From Phycomyces blakesleeanus NRRL 1555(-) (lineage: Eukaryota > Mucoromycota > Mucoromycetes > Mucorales > Phycomycetaceae), in contig NW_017265168.1 in the NCBI RefSeq assembly GCF_001638985.1, positions 186,001-250,000 on the forward strand: a DNA stretch of 64,000 bases. Direction: 5' to 3'. Of this stretch, positions 35,609 through 47,190 are shown in pieces. Below the pieces are notes generated by a model. That model was given only the letters and a program-made list of their open reading frames with translations. It searched no databases and had not been told where the DNA came from. Each line of letters starts with the position of its first letter. Within the stretch, counting starts at the first letter, position 1. Position numbers and translations under genes: made by a program.

Positions 35609-36919
35609 TTATTCATCATTGATTGCCCAACAAGGCAATGACTGGGACAGGGTGGCAGGAACAGAGCAAGGCAACAATGTTGCTAGATATCTGTTCATTC
35701 TTGGCTTTGTTCCCACGCCTGCATTTGACACGTGATGGGTACGATCAATGTCATCAACCATTGTCAACAATCTGTTGAACTGCATTTATTTTTATTAGTT
35801 CTTTATTTTTCTTGTTATAAAACTTATTTATTTATTCTAAATATTATTTACCTCTTCACTTCTCCAAGTGGGATGAGCCACATGCAAACACCGTTGTGGA
35901 AGATTGTCCACAATCTCAATATCCAACTCACCATCAGACATGGCATCCTTCTGAAAGAGTTTGAGATAGGCCATCTCAACAGGGTTTCCAGTCTTATATC
36001 CCATTGCAGCATCAATGGCTACCCAGTTGTCCATGTATGTTGACTTGCGTCAGATAGACATCTGGTTATATAGATTGTAGCTTGAGAAAGTAGTAATATA
36101 CCAATTAATTTTTTATATAGTATATACAAACCTGAAGAGTACGACTGTTTGCTCTCCCCTTGCTGTTTTTCTTGGCCTTCTGCTCAGGAGACTCGTGAAA
36201 AGTACGATGACTGTGCTTGTACCTGTTCTTTATTTTATCACTTATCACCCATGGGTGAGTACCAGCTAGACGAGTCTGGGCGCTAATGTAGCTCTTCAAG
36301 TAGTTGATAACAGCTACGTTATTGCGGTGGTTAATCTTCTCGTTCAAGTTCCACTTCTTCTTACTCTTGTTCTCAGCAACAAGAGCAAGGTCGTCAGACT
36401 CGAACTTCCAGTCCCACAACTTTTCCGCAAAGATTTTTTAAATACAGGTTGTTTAATAAGTTGTTGATACTAACATATATTAATATTAATTACCGAGATA
36501 ATAACAGAAACCTTGGCATCACTGAGGGAGGTCTGGGGGACATAGGATGGCATCAGAGATGGTCCTAGACTAGCCATACGAGTCTGATCGTTGGCATAGG
36601 CAGTTGCAAAGTCTGCAAATACCGTATGTGTCTTTCCAGACGTGTCAACAACAACGCCTATCCTGTTTTTAAAGGTTGACATGTTGCTATTGACAGCAGC
36701 AATGTCATCCTTGACATCGTTGATACCGTTGTTTACTTTGTTAAACATTTCGACAATTTCCGCGTATTGCTGATCTTGGATAGTTGCAGATGAGAAACTG
36801 GGGGCAATTTCTCGAGGTGCAACACGGCCAGCCAAAACACGGTTTGCAGAGGTAGATATACTTGCAGATGCTTTTCCTTTTCCTTTACGGTCTGTTTTTC
36901 TGCTGCTATTGGAAGGCAT
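35609..36919 (-). CDS. Accessory protein of element D (WRSDE family), four exons
   Basis: Minus-strand exons 36494-36919, 36132-36419, 35852-36043 and 35609-35779 are all multiples of three with phase-0 introns, about 358 residues, no stop. The N-terminus is basic (RKTDRKGKGK). A coiled-coil-like stretch follows (IVEMFNKVNNGINDVKDDIA). Exon 2 has the HSHRTF...RANSRT basic end, exon 3 the DAMSDGEL motif and HPTWRSEE at the exon border, and exon 4 starts FNRLLTMVD and ends LPCWAIND. The acceptors of exons 2 and 3 are non-ideal (AAAAG, GCAAG), so splicing may be impaired. Convergent with Tnp2 of element D, 120 bp away. Confidence 0.7.
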
Positions 36920-37151
36920 TTTTTCTTTATTGTATTTTTATTAAAGTTTTATACATTAAAAAATTATTAAAATAAAATAAAAGTATGGGTTGAAATATAT
37001 TTATTTTTGTTTAATCAAAGATATACATACAAAATAAGTTGATGTAAAGTAGATTTATGAAATAGCTGAGAAAAGGAAGGGTTTATATATTATTTTCTAT
37101 AAAATCCTTTATAATCTTGAACAATTTCTTTAATATTCAACATAGAACTTA

Positions 37152-37861
37152 GTGCTACAATATAATTTCGGACTATTCATTTTATTACTATTGTATTTTA
37201 CTAGAGTCAATTCTCATCTAAACTGCCTTCTGTTTGAAAGCCCACTTTTTTTTCTTCTTTTTCTTTATTTTTTTCTTATTTCTTTTTTTCCTGTTTCTTT
37301 TCTGCTTTATCTAATTTTATTCTGGTTGATGTATTTGAGTTCACACCCTGGTAAGCAATTTGTTTTTATTATTCTATTATTATATTTATTCTTAATGTTT
37401 TTTCTTTTATTACTATTGTCGTTGCTGATAGTATTACAAGTCTTTGTCGTGTTGATTAATAGACAAGAACAAAAAGATAAAATGCGGTTATTGTGTATGT
37501 GTTTCTTTATTAATTATTTTCTTTTTCTCTCCTCAGCTCCTCAGCTCCTCAGCTCATTAGCTCCTCAGCTCATTAACTCCTCAGCTCATCATAAAGACAT
37601 ACCAACAGCAGAAAGTTATCTGGTAAGTCTGAATAATGTATTTATTTATTTTATTCTTATATCTAATTTTGTTTATTTTCTATCTCTGTTAGTACTGCCA
37701 ACATTTTTATGTACCTGATTGAATGGCTTGTCTTTGAAAACCGGTTTTCTTTGGTAAGTAATAAAGCCAAACTTTATTCCATGATCTTTACTAATGCGTT
37801 TCATTAAACCTTTCAGAACAACAGTTAATTTGCACTATGCCTGGTTTTGACGAAAGTACTG
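37152..37861 (+). pseudogene. Third gene of element D, partial
   Basis: A first exon to 37350 encodes two or three strongly hydrophobic stretches (FLLLFLYFFLISFF, then FLLYLILFWLMYL) and ends SSHPG at a donor GTAAGC. Further exon-like segments lie at about 37537-37622, 37693-37753 and 37817-37861, all with GT-AG borders. The 37693-37753 segment holds two TGA codons. Position (beyond the accessory gene, opposite the Tnp2 end) and the hydrophobic N-terminus match the third gene of A and B. Sequence similarity to those is not obvious beyond the start. Unknown function. Confidence 0.4.
37529..37592 (+). repeat. 8-bp minisatellite CTCCTCAG
   Basis: Eight units of 8 bp: CTCCTCAG three times, CTCATTAG, CTCCTCAG, CTCATTAA, CTCCTCAG, CTCATCAT. 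It spans the putative acceptor and start of an exon of the element D third gene. Confidence 0.9.
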
Positions 37862-38590
37862 GTAAGTAATCATACTATTTAAATTAAAGAAAAATAAATA
37901 TTTATATAATCTAATATAATTGAATAATTTTTTAGCCTTCTCTTACTAGTGAAATACCATAAACACGCATTTCTTTTTAGGATTCTATCGTATTGGAAGT
38001 ATTTATATATTATAATATATGAAAAAGTTTGTTATTATATTAATTATGTAGTAGCCTATATATTAGATCAGACTATATATTGTCAAGCCGTACATATTAT
38101 AAGCAAGAAGCTTTTTTTTTGAAATAAAAACAATTTTTCCAAAACAATCCCTATAAAAATATTTGAAATGAAGTGCAAGAAGTATTGCAGTAGTATGACA
38201 TGTGTGAATCCTATAGTTTAGTCGTGTATAATTGTCCAATAAAAGTCTTTAGATTCGGAAGACAGTATACATAAATCCTGTTTCTTCTGTTAAATGATCC
38301 AATAGAATATCATTATTTCAGTAGACAGTTTTCTATCAAAAATAGATTTTTTATTGGAATCTCTGTTTCAAATCAAGTTTAATTTAATGTAACATCCAAA
38401 AAAAATGCCATAATTTGATTATTCTCTCTGCGATTAAATAGTTTAAAAGAACCTTACATCTCTATATGGATTATTATAAGTTCAGAAGTTACATGGACAA
38501 CTCACAGGTAACATAACATATTGCGAATGGAATCTATAAATGCCAAATTCCAGAATTTAATTATTCTGTCACTCAGAATTTCCCATACTA
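37862..38590. other. Right subterminal region of element D
   Basis: About 730 bp of AT-rich sequence without coding signal, ending in the inverted repeat at about 38555-38590. Confidence 0.4.
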
Positions 38591-39255
38591 TTGCATATGT
38601 GTAGAAATCTAATTCCCCAGTGGCTCATTGGTACAGTACAGTTCTACTTTCAGCATGTAGATTTCTATGGCTTCCTACACTTTCTTGCTTTCATGAAAGT
38701 TATGAAGGAACATGACGCGGCTGGCCATGACTTATCAGTACCTATTGTCAAACAATGGTCACAAAGCACCCATACACTAGGCCACCAAACGCAACCAACT
38801 TATGCAGTTATAAGTGTAAATGACATTTGTCATCAAGTTAGTCTGATCTAATACCTATCGAATGGAAACCAGTTTTATGTAATTGCGCCCTATTATATCT
38901 TTAACAACAACATGCGCATTACTAAAGGCAATCTTTCCATTCTGTAATCCTTTTTATTTTTATCTTATTTTTCTATATGCTCTATATCCTTATATCTTTT
39001 ATATTTTTTATATCCTGCTTGTATCTTATATTTTTTTTAAATTTTCTCTATTTCTTATGTTTTTTTTAATCTCTATATGCCCCATCTTTCTTTTCTTCTT
39101 TATATACTCTGGTTTTTTTCTATTCTCTATACACCTTATGCTTTTCTCTTCATTCTCTATATGTTCTATACATTATTACGTGATTTAAATAAAATCAAAT
39201 TGCCAATTCATCAAGATAAAAAGAATATCTAAAAAAAAGAACGTAGTTTAAAAAA

Positions 39256-39572
39256 TAAAAAAATGACAGTTATGTTACCATTTCGTTCACACATTCCAGA
39301 AATTATTAATCTTAATAATTGTTGACATCTTTGATATTCAATAAAACATATATTTCAATACTCAAAGTGGTCATTACAACTTACAAACATTTTTTACAGT
39401 ATTGAAAATATCGTACAGCAACAAAAGAAGTCTTTTCATGTTACTTATTTAAATTGCTATCAATGACATTATCACCTTACAACAAATGGTGGAGATTTTA
39501 TTGGGTTTCGACCAAAAAAATGGCAGTTATGTACCTACTTTCAGTCCAACTGCCATTCATCCCGCCGTAGTG
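39256..39572. repeat. Element E right terminus and subterminal repeats
   Basis: Contains AAATGACAGTTATGTTACC (about 39262), AAAATGGCAGTTATG (about 39520) and the terminal complement of CACTACGGCGG. It mirrors the array at the left end. Confidence 0.75.
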
Positions 39573-39712
39573 AATTGGATAAAATGACAAACACATCCAA
39601 TAAACTACTCACAGCTTAAATTTGGACATGCATCAGTTTACAAAATTGGATAAAACGACAAACACATCCTATAGATTATTCATACCTTGAATATGGATAC
39701 GTATCCATTTTT
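39573..39712 (+). repeat. Tandem duplication, about 68 bp
   Basis: AATTGGATAAAATGACAAAC followed by ACATCC at 39573 recurs as AATTGGATAAAACGACAAAC plus ACATCC about 68 bp later. The second halves also align with mismatches. It lies immediately right of element E. Confidence 0.8.
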
Positions 39713-39860
39713 ATATAATATTGTACTTTAATAACAATACTAATACACTTCTTGATGAGTTTGAATAAAGATATATTTAAAAATTAAAGAGGTTATATTT
39801 GTAATGTGAAAGAAAAGAAAGAAAGAAAAAAAGAAAAGAAAAACAATAAATGGGAAAAAA

Positions 39861-42800
39861 TTATTGATAATGACTTTGAGAAACCTCCACTACATGTCGA
39901 ATGGTCTCGTCATTTACATCATGAATGAGACCAGCCATCCCCTTGATGGATTTCACATCCACCACCTTCTTGTCACCAATTGTAGTACTTTCCCACACTA
40001 GAAACATTCCCTCATTATTGTGCTGGATGCCACACAGATGGTCAACAATGGCAAAGAGTCTGGTTTCTCCTAAGACAGAGTAGGAGAAGAACTTGCAAAC
40101 AAATCCATACCTTTTAAAAACAAATTTGGAACAAGATTAATATTATAACAACATAAAATATAGCTCATACAACTTACCCCCACAGATGTTTGAGCACAAC
40201 AAGATCATTGGCTAGAACATGTGTGCTGTTGAAGGATGACTGGACTCTGTACACCACTTGATCCTTCCACATCTTACTGGTACAGACGACCCAGTTGGTT
40301 TCTTCAACCATTGACACAACATTTTGGCCCCAAAGATCTGCCAAAAAACAGACCAAAGTATGGTAGTTCATACCTGTTTTGCTTGCCACAGCAACAAGAG
40401 TTTTTCTGGTCGGATTTGACCAAAGCTGAGAACCAGCAACATCGTTACTTGCAGCCTCAAAGTTGCTGGCCCTCCTGTCCCTTGGTCCTCTGGTTACAAC
40501 CTCACCACCAAGACAATGGTGTATCCCAGCCTTGCAAAACAGGATATTTTCCATGTTTTTTCCTGTTTCTTTCTGGGACCCTATTGCAGCTCAATATGCA
40601 CTGATGGTGTGTTCAATAGGACGACAACTGTATGCCCTCAGTGGGCCCATCTCCCTCATCATATAACCAAGATGAATCAGCATGTGCTGGTTCATCACAA
40701 AAATTGTAGGTTTCATCCTTCCTTCTGTAATTTCTTTCCGAAGGAAGGAATGTCAGTGCCCAATAGCTCTATAAAGATGATTAAAACGTTGTTTATATAA
40801 ATATTACTGACTTACTCTTCCATATTGCGGATTTCTGCCTCTGTCACCTCCCACTGCTGAGCAATGATACAAGCATCAACCAGGTCTTGAACAGCATTCC
40901 TGGTGCTGACAAGGACAAAGTTCTTGATTACTACTGCTGGCACAACAAACAGAAGGAATCTAGCCAGTTAACTGCCTTCTGTCTGCCAGTCGTTTCCTTC
41001 AGTGATCTCCAACTGCCAGTGAAGATCACTGGTATATTGGCCCTAGACTCGATTATCAATCTATCAATCTGGTTGAGTCTTACATTTAAAGTGAATATAT
41101 ACACTATTGATTGTTATTGCTGTTGTTGTTGTTGTTGTTATCAGATGTCACCTACTAAATGGGCTTTGTTGTTTTCAGTCCAGGAACTCACAGCAAACTT
41201 GTCACCCAATACCTTGTACAACTGATGTCCAATCCCATGGCCAATGAGATGCATCTCGTCAAGCCCGAAGAAAGCAGGACTTGCCAATGTATTGAGATCT
41301 CTGAAAACATTGGGACTGTTGACATCATATATCTAGAAAAAGGATATTAATATTTTAATTATTTGATAATGAAATACATACGTTTCCCTCGAACTGACAG
41401 AGATTTTCTATGGTTCTCATCGGGGCAGGCAGCTCATTGCCAGTAAAACACATGGTGTGAAGTTTGGATACATCCTTGGAAAGACAGGCTTGGCACCCAA
41501 AGAAAGAATTATGGTGGGCCAGATTCATCAAGTCTGACAAGGCTGGATTATTGCGAGTTGACATGACAAGATGAACTTTGACACTCACTTGCCCAGAATT
41601 TGTCTGAACTTTCAGACCAGAAGTTTGCAACATATGCAAATCTTCTACTATTGGTTCCAAAAAGGATGCAATATTCTTTAGGTGTTCAGGTCCAGGAATT
41701 ATCGTCAGCTGCATCATATTGTCCCTCTTATATCTAAGCATATTTAGTTAGCAATTTTATATGGGGCGTCTTATATTATACCTTTTTTTGGGATCAATGT
41801 TGAGATTGATAAGGTGGACAACAGTTGCAGACATTTTTGAGTCATTGAAAGGGTTAAATTGGTCAACAAACATTGTAACCAAAATATCATTCTGACTAAC
41901 AATACTACTCTGAACCAAACAGCGGACAGCATTATGGTCAAGGATATTGGATCTCATGGTACTAACATTATATGAAAGACGGTTTTTGCTATATTCCATC
42001 TTGGTGCATTCCTGGGCATTACCAAGCTTGAATCTTAATTGCTCAGAGAGAGGCACAACCTGGAAGGTCTGCACAGGAATTAAAGTGCCTCTCTCGCATT
42101 GGAATCGTCGGCTATTACAATGAGGGCACCACTCATTCTCATCTGTGTGCTGTCCAGCTTCTATGGCTTCAAAGCAGATAAACCTTTTTTACTCATGTCA
42201 TGCGTGACAGGACTGACAGTATATTCTTGTCTTGGAAGCGTGTCCATCTTGTAGTAAGACATTAGTGAATTGATGGCAGCTAAGATGGTAGTAAGTTTAC
42301 ATGCTATAAATAATTGATATTGACTATATACTTACACAATCCACATTCTGTCATATACTTATTCATCATTTTCACACACTTGTCAGAAACATTACGAGAT
42401 ACATTGTTCTCAACAAACATAGAGAACAACTCCAGGCTAGCTGCTGCTGTCCCACTCATTGGCTCGTAATGAGAAACTCTAGGAGCCTCATCCAGTTCGC
42501 TTTCATTGCTTTCACTGCTTTCATACTGGCTTGGAAAATCCACATGATCTACAGTGTTACAAACATGAAAGTAACCACGATCAGACTCTTATGTATATAT
42601 ATTTGCGTGTGGTTAATATCGTTTTTTAGAAATTAAAGAGACTAGTTTAGTAGTTTCTTCTTCTTTTCCCTACCAAGTGGAGTCTCGATGTCTGTAGGCA
42701 CGTCTTGGCCAAATTCAACATCTACATCCATTGAACTTTCTGGGCGGTTGGTGGTTCCCTCTGACACAAGCTCTCTCAGGTCGTATGCCTCATTACTATA

Positions 42801-42980
42801 CAAGTTATCGTCATAAGCAAGAGCTGAGAAGCGTCTAGAAACATGATTATTCCATACTTGAATGCCTTGTTGATCAAATTCAGTTAAGTTGAAGACGTCT
42901 TCGGGATAGTTCATCGATTCAACTCTGTCTTTGTTGACACTATTTTCATATGTTTGTGTAATCAAATCATTGATATTCAT
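39861..42980 (-). pseudogene. CACTA-type transposase of element F, degenerate
   Basis: Minus-strand pieces in order: 42980-42642 (acidic start), 42543-42304, a Cys-rich knuckle region near 42200-42100 (CPHC), 42074-41757 (SQNDILVTMFVDQFNPF), 41741-41355 (IIPGPEHL, LVMSTRNNPALSDLM, FFGCQAC), and about 40960-40810 (FLLFVVPAVVIKNF). Then come 40554-40174 and a C-terminus ending at 39861 (QSHYQ). These line up in order with the element E transposase (PGPKKP, LASGDIPAVADM, FGCRFC, FLLYLVPTLVV). Multiple stops and frame changes make it a pseudogene. Ends of element F were not found. Confidence 0.65.
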
Positions 42981-43230
42981 TTTAAATAAAGAGGTCTTTT
43001 TTATGAAGAATTAGTTGGATGATAATATATAGTAAGAATGTTTTGAATATAAGTTAAGAGAAAAAAAAAGATCAATATAGATGTGAATTTATGTTTAAGT
43101 TTTTTATTATTTATTTAATACTGAATACGGTAAATTCATGCAATATATTACATGATTATGACTGCGGATAATAAGAAGAATTTTTTCTTGTGAAAATCGG
43201 ATTTTATTCTCTTTCCTTTTTCAAATAAAA

Positions 43231-43719
43231 ATGTTAACAATTTATCTCACAACACAAGCACGCCTGAAAGGTCTTGAAGCTACTGTTACCCAGTTACAGG
43301 CATGGGCTGATAGTTCTCAAGAGACAGGAAATAACATTCCTTTGGAAAACATTTGCCATTTACTGGCTGAAGAACAAGAGATAGGACAAGTACCTAATGA
43401 TCAGACTCTTCAAGACATTGGACGTCCTGGTGGAAGTGTTCCTGGCAACTCTTAGAAACTTTCAGCCACAGCAATCCAACGTGCAATGGCCATATACCTG
43501 ACTGAATGCGACGAGGCAGCTGCCTGTGTCATGTACAGATCAGCCTCAGGAATTATTTGTAGTCTCCTCAGGGCTGATTTTAAACTTTTCCATGATCGAG
43601 GAGAGAGTGTTCCATTGTGGAGTGATCTTACAAAGTTGCAAAAGAAGGATTTGATTAAAAACTTTGAGCTACATGCTTCTTTTAGAAATATTTATCCCAA
43701 TAGGTTTGTAAGATCATAG
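43231..43719 (+). pseudogene. Accessory gene candidate of element F, one stop
   Basis: An ATG-initiated frame with a short coiled-coil-like start (LKGLEATVTQLQAW), an acidic middle, and a basic/aromatic C-terminal part (FKLFHDRGESVPLWSDLTK, FELHASFRNIYPN). TAG at 43453-43455 interrupts it where CAG (Gln) fits. It is divergent from the F transposase, as the accessory gene is in element E. No clear sequence similarity to the other accessory proteins; the assignment is from position and composition. Confidence 0.45.
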
Positions 43720-44170
43720 GGAGCCAAGTATATAGTTTCTCAAAAGTGAAGATCTGCCAGACTTCGATTACCAAGAAACTAAAATATATATTCTTTGAAG
43801 AAAACATGTATTATTTAATTATTTTATTCTAACTCTCAAGTAGTGTAATTCTTTGAAGATAGCTGGTTATTCTTAAGTACAAAAGATAAAAATGTACACA
43901 CAAAGATATACATAAATATATACTATGGAAATTCTATAGCTTAAACTGTTACTTAATAACATATGAATAAGTGCTCTCTTTATATACTTCTTTTTACATT
44001 TACTTTTGATTATTTTGATTCATAAAAACAATAAAAATAAAAACTATAAAATTCCAATATAAAACATTATGCATTTGTTGGACCAATTATAAAAAAAAGC
44101 AGAGGCACTAAAAATGGTATATATCTGCTATATTTGACACTTTTGATTGGATCAAATACAAAAATAATCT
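43720..44170. other. AT-rich spacer, no gene seen
   Basis: About 450 bp of AT-rich sequence without coding signal between the F accessory gene and a tandem repeat. Confidence 0.4.
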
Positions 44171-44293
44171 GAAATCCTATAAATTGTATTTGACTATGAT
44201 CTAAAACCCCATAAATCATATTTGTCATAATCTAAAATCCTGTAAATCATATTTGACTTAATTGTAAATCCCATAAATTATATCTGTCAAGAA
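44171..44293 (+). repeat. Four-unit tandem repeat, about 31 bp
   Basis: Four degenerate units around the core AAATCCTATAAATCATATTTG, separated by ACTATGATCTAA-like spacers. Differences are mostly C/T and A/G. Confidence 0.75.
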
Positions 44294-44334
44294 AGTAAAA
44301 CTAATAGGATAAAATAGTCATGCTATTAGCTATA

Positions 44335-44440
44335 AAAGTTACAAGTTTGTAACTTGTTACAAGACCAGTATTTAAAAGACTGACTTTTAAATAGCAAAAG
44401 TTACAAGTACGTAACTTGGTACAAGGTCGGAGGTATAAAT
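44335..44440. repeat. Paired palindromes
   Basis: AAGTTACAAGTTTGTAACTT and AAGTTACAAGTACGTAACTT are two near-identical palindromes about 60 bp apart, each followed by GGTACAAGG-like sequence. Between them TATTTAAAAGACTGACTTTTAAATA forms its own hairpin (ten-base arms). Confidence 0.8.
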
Positions 44441-45158
44441 CCTGTCATTTCCTACAGTGATATCATTTTTGATCTGAGATATTCTTCTAATGCTTTACAG
44501 TACTTTTAACAGTTCATGTCACACATAATAAAAAATGATGTTGCAAGCCAATGACAGTCGATATCATCAGTTATTCAACATCAATTTTGTACTTTTTAGA
44601 AATCAAGTAGTGTTTTTAGAAATTATGTTGTGTATTTGAAAATAAAGTTATATTATAATAATATCTTGGCACACTCAAAAAATATAAAAGTAAACCATTT
44701 CATCTTCTGAGTTTGTTTTTTTTGGATTCTTCAATTGTTTAAAGTTTAACATGAGTGCAATATTTTAATTTGAAGATAGATATAGAAGTGTTGTTGATTA
44801 GAATAGACACTCTGAGCCCATATCAGTACTAAATGAAATTTTAAGATTCTGCCAAATCAAAGCATCATCATTACACTTCTTTTTATTTATTTTTCAAAGC
44901 CTTTCCTCATTCAAATCTTACCATATCTCACTAAAACAAAAAAAACTCTTCCCAAAAGAAAGCAGCTTTCAGATTATCAAAGAGAGCTGATAATTGGTAG
45001 TGCTATAGTAAATGACACAGCTGCTGAAATTTCTAAGAATAGTATACTTCTAGAAACAGTGTATTTCACAATCAATAGCTAGAGAGATACTGGAGCCACA
45101 TTTTCTAATAAGCAAAAAAGAACTTTGAAGATAATAGATAAGTGAGATGAGTGTCACT

Positions 45159-45936
45159 TACTGGAAAAATGTGTTCACATACACATGTGTAGGAATTGGT
45201 ATATCAATGTGTTTAGTTTAAAAATATGCATGGATTTGGGTGACCTGTAAACTATGGGCAGAGTATCTTAGACATTAGGTTCGTGACGAGCTGAACACTA
45301 GTGTGGTGTCAAAGCAAGGTGCCGCAAATATGACCAATTTGTATTCCCCATATGGTAATTACATATGTACACTATAGGCGTTTATGTAAAACTTATAGTT
45401 TTATTAAAATACTTTAAAGTGCAAGCTGATCCTGGATCTGATGGGGCTCTCCTTACTATAGTTACACATATCTTTGACACTAGAGTATAGGTACCTATAC
45501 ACTACTTTTTGTTCAAATATATCTAATCACAAAGGCCTCTTTATTGCTCTCAGCCTGTAACATACTCTCATAAATTTGATATCCTGTAATTATTGGGTTG
45601 TTTTGGTTTCATTTAAAGTTTATTGAAAAAGAATAATAGAATAATTCTAGGTTGATGGTCTTGTGATAGTATTATATATTTTGGCTACTTCTTCTGCGGG
45701 CTCCTTGATACTGTTTTATTTTGAGGATTGCTGCATAGAAAAAAGCACTAAAAAATAAAAATAATGGGATTTTTTTGCTAGGATGCAACAGCCTTTAAAA
45801 AATATGGGCAATATATTAATTATATAGTTTTGATAGTATACTTTTCAGTAATTTTTGCAAATCAATATATACTTAATATATACTTATATTGAAAATACTA
45901 GAAACAAATGAGTTGAACAAAAAGACACTGAGAATG
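45159..45936. other. Left subterminal region of element B
   Basis: About 780 bp without coding signal between the terminus and the last exon of the third gene, similar in length to the matching region of element A. Includes the palindrome CACATACACATGTG near 45176. Confidence 0.45.
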
Positions 45937-46812
45937 TTAAACATGGCGTTTGTTCCGATTTTCTTTGACTATAAAAAGGATCAGAGGAAATTAATTCAGG
46001 TAAATTAGGCAATAGAATAATTAATTTACATACCTAAAGCAAAACAATTTATATGTAAACATCGATAGTACTTGTCAAGAGGTGATATAGTCTCTAGTAG
46101 AATATTGTATTATATTAATATACAGCATAAATAATATTATAATACATATAAAAAGAATAAAAGAAAAAGAAGACTTACCATATCAATGACAGTAACATGG
46201 GATGGTAGTTCTTGATGCATGGCATGTTTGAGAGAGGGTTGTTCATCTATAATAAAAGTCATATTTTCTTAAATAAATATAAAAAGTAAATAAAAATAAA
46301 GTAAAGTAAAATAAAATATTACCATTTTCATGGCTGTGTTTAATTGCAGAGAGTATTTTTGGCAATATGGCCTATAAGAAAGAAAAAAAAGTTAGAATAA
46401 TTTTACAGGATGATGGCATAAAGTATATTTACTAACCTTGACTAATCCAGATGGCCATTGTGAAGAGGATGCATCAGAAGAAGTTAAAACACGAGTGTCT
46501 ATGACAACATAAACAATTATTATCTTTTAGTTGTATGTATATATATAGTATTTTAAAGAGATCGTCTTACCAAAAAAAAACGGAGGAATATAAAAGTGTA
46601 AGAGAGGCAGAGTAAGTGTGTGCTTGCCTATTGTAGTGAAATGAATTAATTATTTTATTGTTTGTAAGGAAGTATTTTATTTTGCCAATAAAATATGTCT
46701 TACCAGAAAAACGCGTGAATATAATAAAAGTTGGAAAGAGAGAGAGAAAAAATGAATTCAAGAAAAAATGAAACAAAACCGAAATCAGAAAAAAAAAGAA
46801 TAAAAAAGACAA
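45937..46812 (-). CDS. Third gene of element B: unknown small protein with hydrophobic N-terminus, seven exons
   Basis: Minus-strand exons 46704-46812, 46571-46627, 46436-46497, 46323-46371, 46179-46246, 46034-46070 and 45937-45968 all have GT-AG borders. Phases agree at every junction, giving 137 residues from ATG to TAA with no stop. Residues 1-35 are almost entirely hydrophobic/aromatic (FLFFFFLISVLFHFF), a signal-anchor or transmembrane candidate. A second hydrophobic patch is near 45-60. The rest is hydrophilic: SSDASSSQWPSGLVK, PKILSAIKH, QELPSHVTVIDM, ending KENRNKRHV. Element A has the same internal exon lengths (62, 49, 68, 37). I recognise no family. It may act in the element's own life cycle; the membrane-like start is odd for a DNA transposon. 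T-rich introns and exon 1 leave some doubt about the start. Confidence 0.65.
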
Positions 46813-47190
46813 AAGAACAAAATGGGAAATAGGAAGGACAAGATAAAAAAAGAAAAGAAAAGAAGTGTGTATGTTTGAACCAAAAAAGAAAAAAAACCAA
46901 TTGAGTCCAAAAAGATAATATAATGACAGATTGTCATCCCAAAGTTACAAGAGGATATTTTTGATATATTTACAGTTCCATTTAGTATACTTATATAAAG
47001 AAGCTGTTTGGAATATCATAACACTTCTTGCTTACACACACACACTCTCTCTCTCTTCCACTTCTTCACTTGCTCACATACATACTTGCTTGTATGTAAG
47101 AAATAAATCATTAATTTTAAATCAAACATTGTGAATTAAAAGTTAAAAATTAAATAACTGAAAAATATACTTTATTTAATATTATAGATC

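Larger units (their letters stand above)
32126..38590. mobile_element. Element D (6465 bp), Tnp2-type, nested in element E
   Basis: Bounded by the direct repeat TTGCATATGT. The ends are imperfect inverted repeats: the left inner sequence AGTATACCTAAGTTCTGA...GACAGAATA matches the reverse complement of the right end, AGTATGGGAAATTCTGA...GACAGAATA. Gene content mirrors A-C: Tnp2 (plus) converging on an accessory gene (minus), then the third gene (plus). A 10-bp duplication and non-CACT ends are unusual for a CACTA-type enzyme. Confidence 0.75.
29225..38947 (+). pseudogene. CACTA transposase of element E, split by element D
   Basis: Exons: 29225-29456, 29517-29768, 29844-30324, 30402-30756, 30818-31302, 31377-31997, and 32064-32125 continuing at 38601-38947. 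The N-terminus has a classical C2H2 zinc finger (CDQC...HKRIH). Next come a Cys-rich knuckle (CSSGCRLYG...CFDC), DNYKQLVQQGLF, AILPGPKKP, LASGDIPAVADM and a Cys pair FGCRFCE. The C-terminus reads AVISVNDICHQVSLI...NNNMRITKGNLSIL. Removing D with one TTGCATATGT copy restores the frame exactly. TAG (31417-31419) and TAA (38849-38851) interrupt it, both reachable from Gln codons by C-to-T. The family is related to, but distinct from, the Tnp2 of A-D. Confidence 0.8.
25555..39572. mobile_element. CACTA element E (about 7.55 kb plus the 6.5-kb nested element D)
   Basis: The left end reads CACTACGGCGGAGAAAATGG and the reverse complement of the right end reads CACTACGGCGGGATGAATGG. The flanking triplets are AAC (25552-25554) and AAT (39573-39575), one transition apart. 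Both ends carry subterminal copies of AATGGCAGTTATG and its complement. Inside are a minus-strand accessory gene and a plus-strand transposase gene, transcribed divergently. These ends and the 3-bp duplication are the standard signature of the CACTA superfamily. Confidence 0.85.

Noticed and set aside
37529..37592. CRISPR-like array
   Set aside because: The units are 8 bp with no spacers; it is a simple minisatellite, and the genome is eukaryotic.
37152..37718. A single 188-residue polytopic membrane protein
   Set aside because: The frame runs through good splice donors and acceptors and a minisatellite; it is better explained as exons of the element D third gene read through introns.
38591..38851. 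Stand-alone gene of 86 codons
   Set aside because: It is the continuation of the element E transposase; joining it to 32125 restores one frame, and its start codon is not an ATG.
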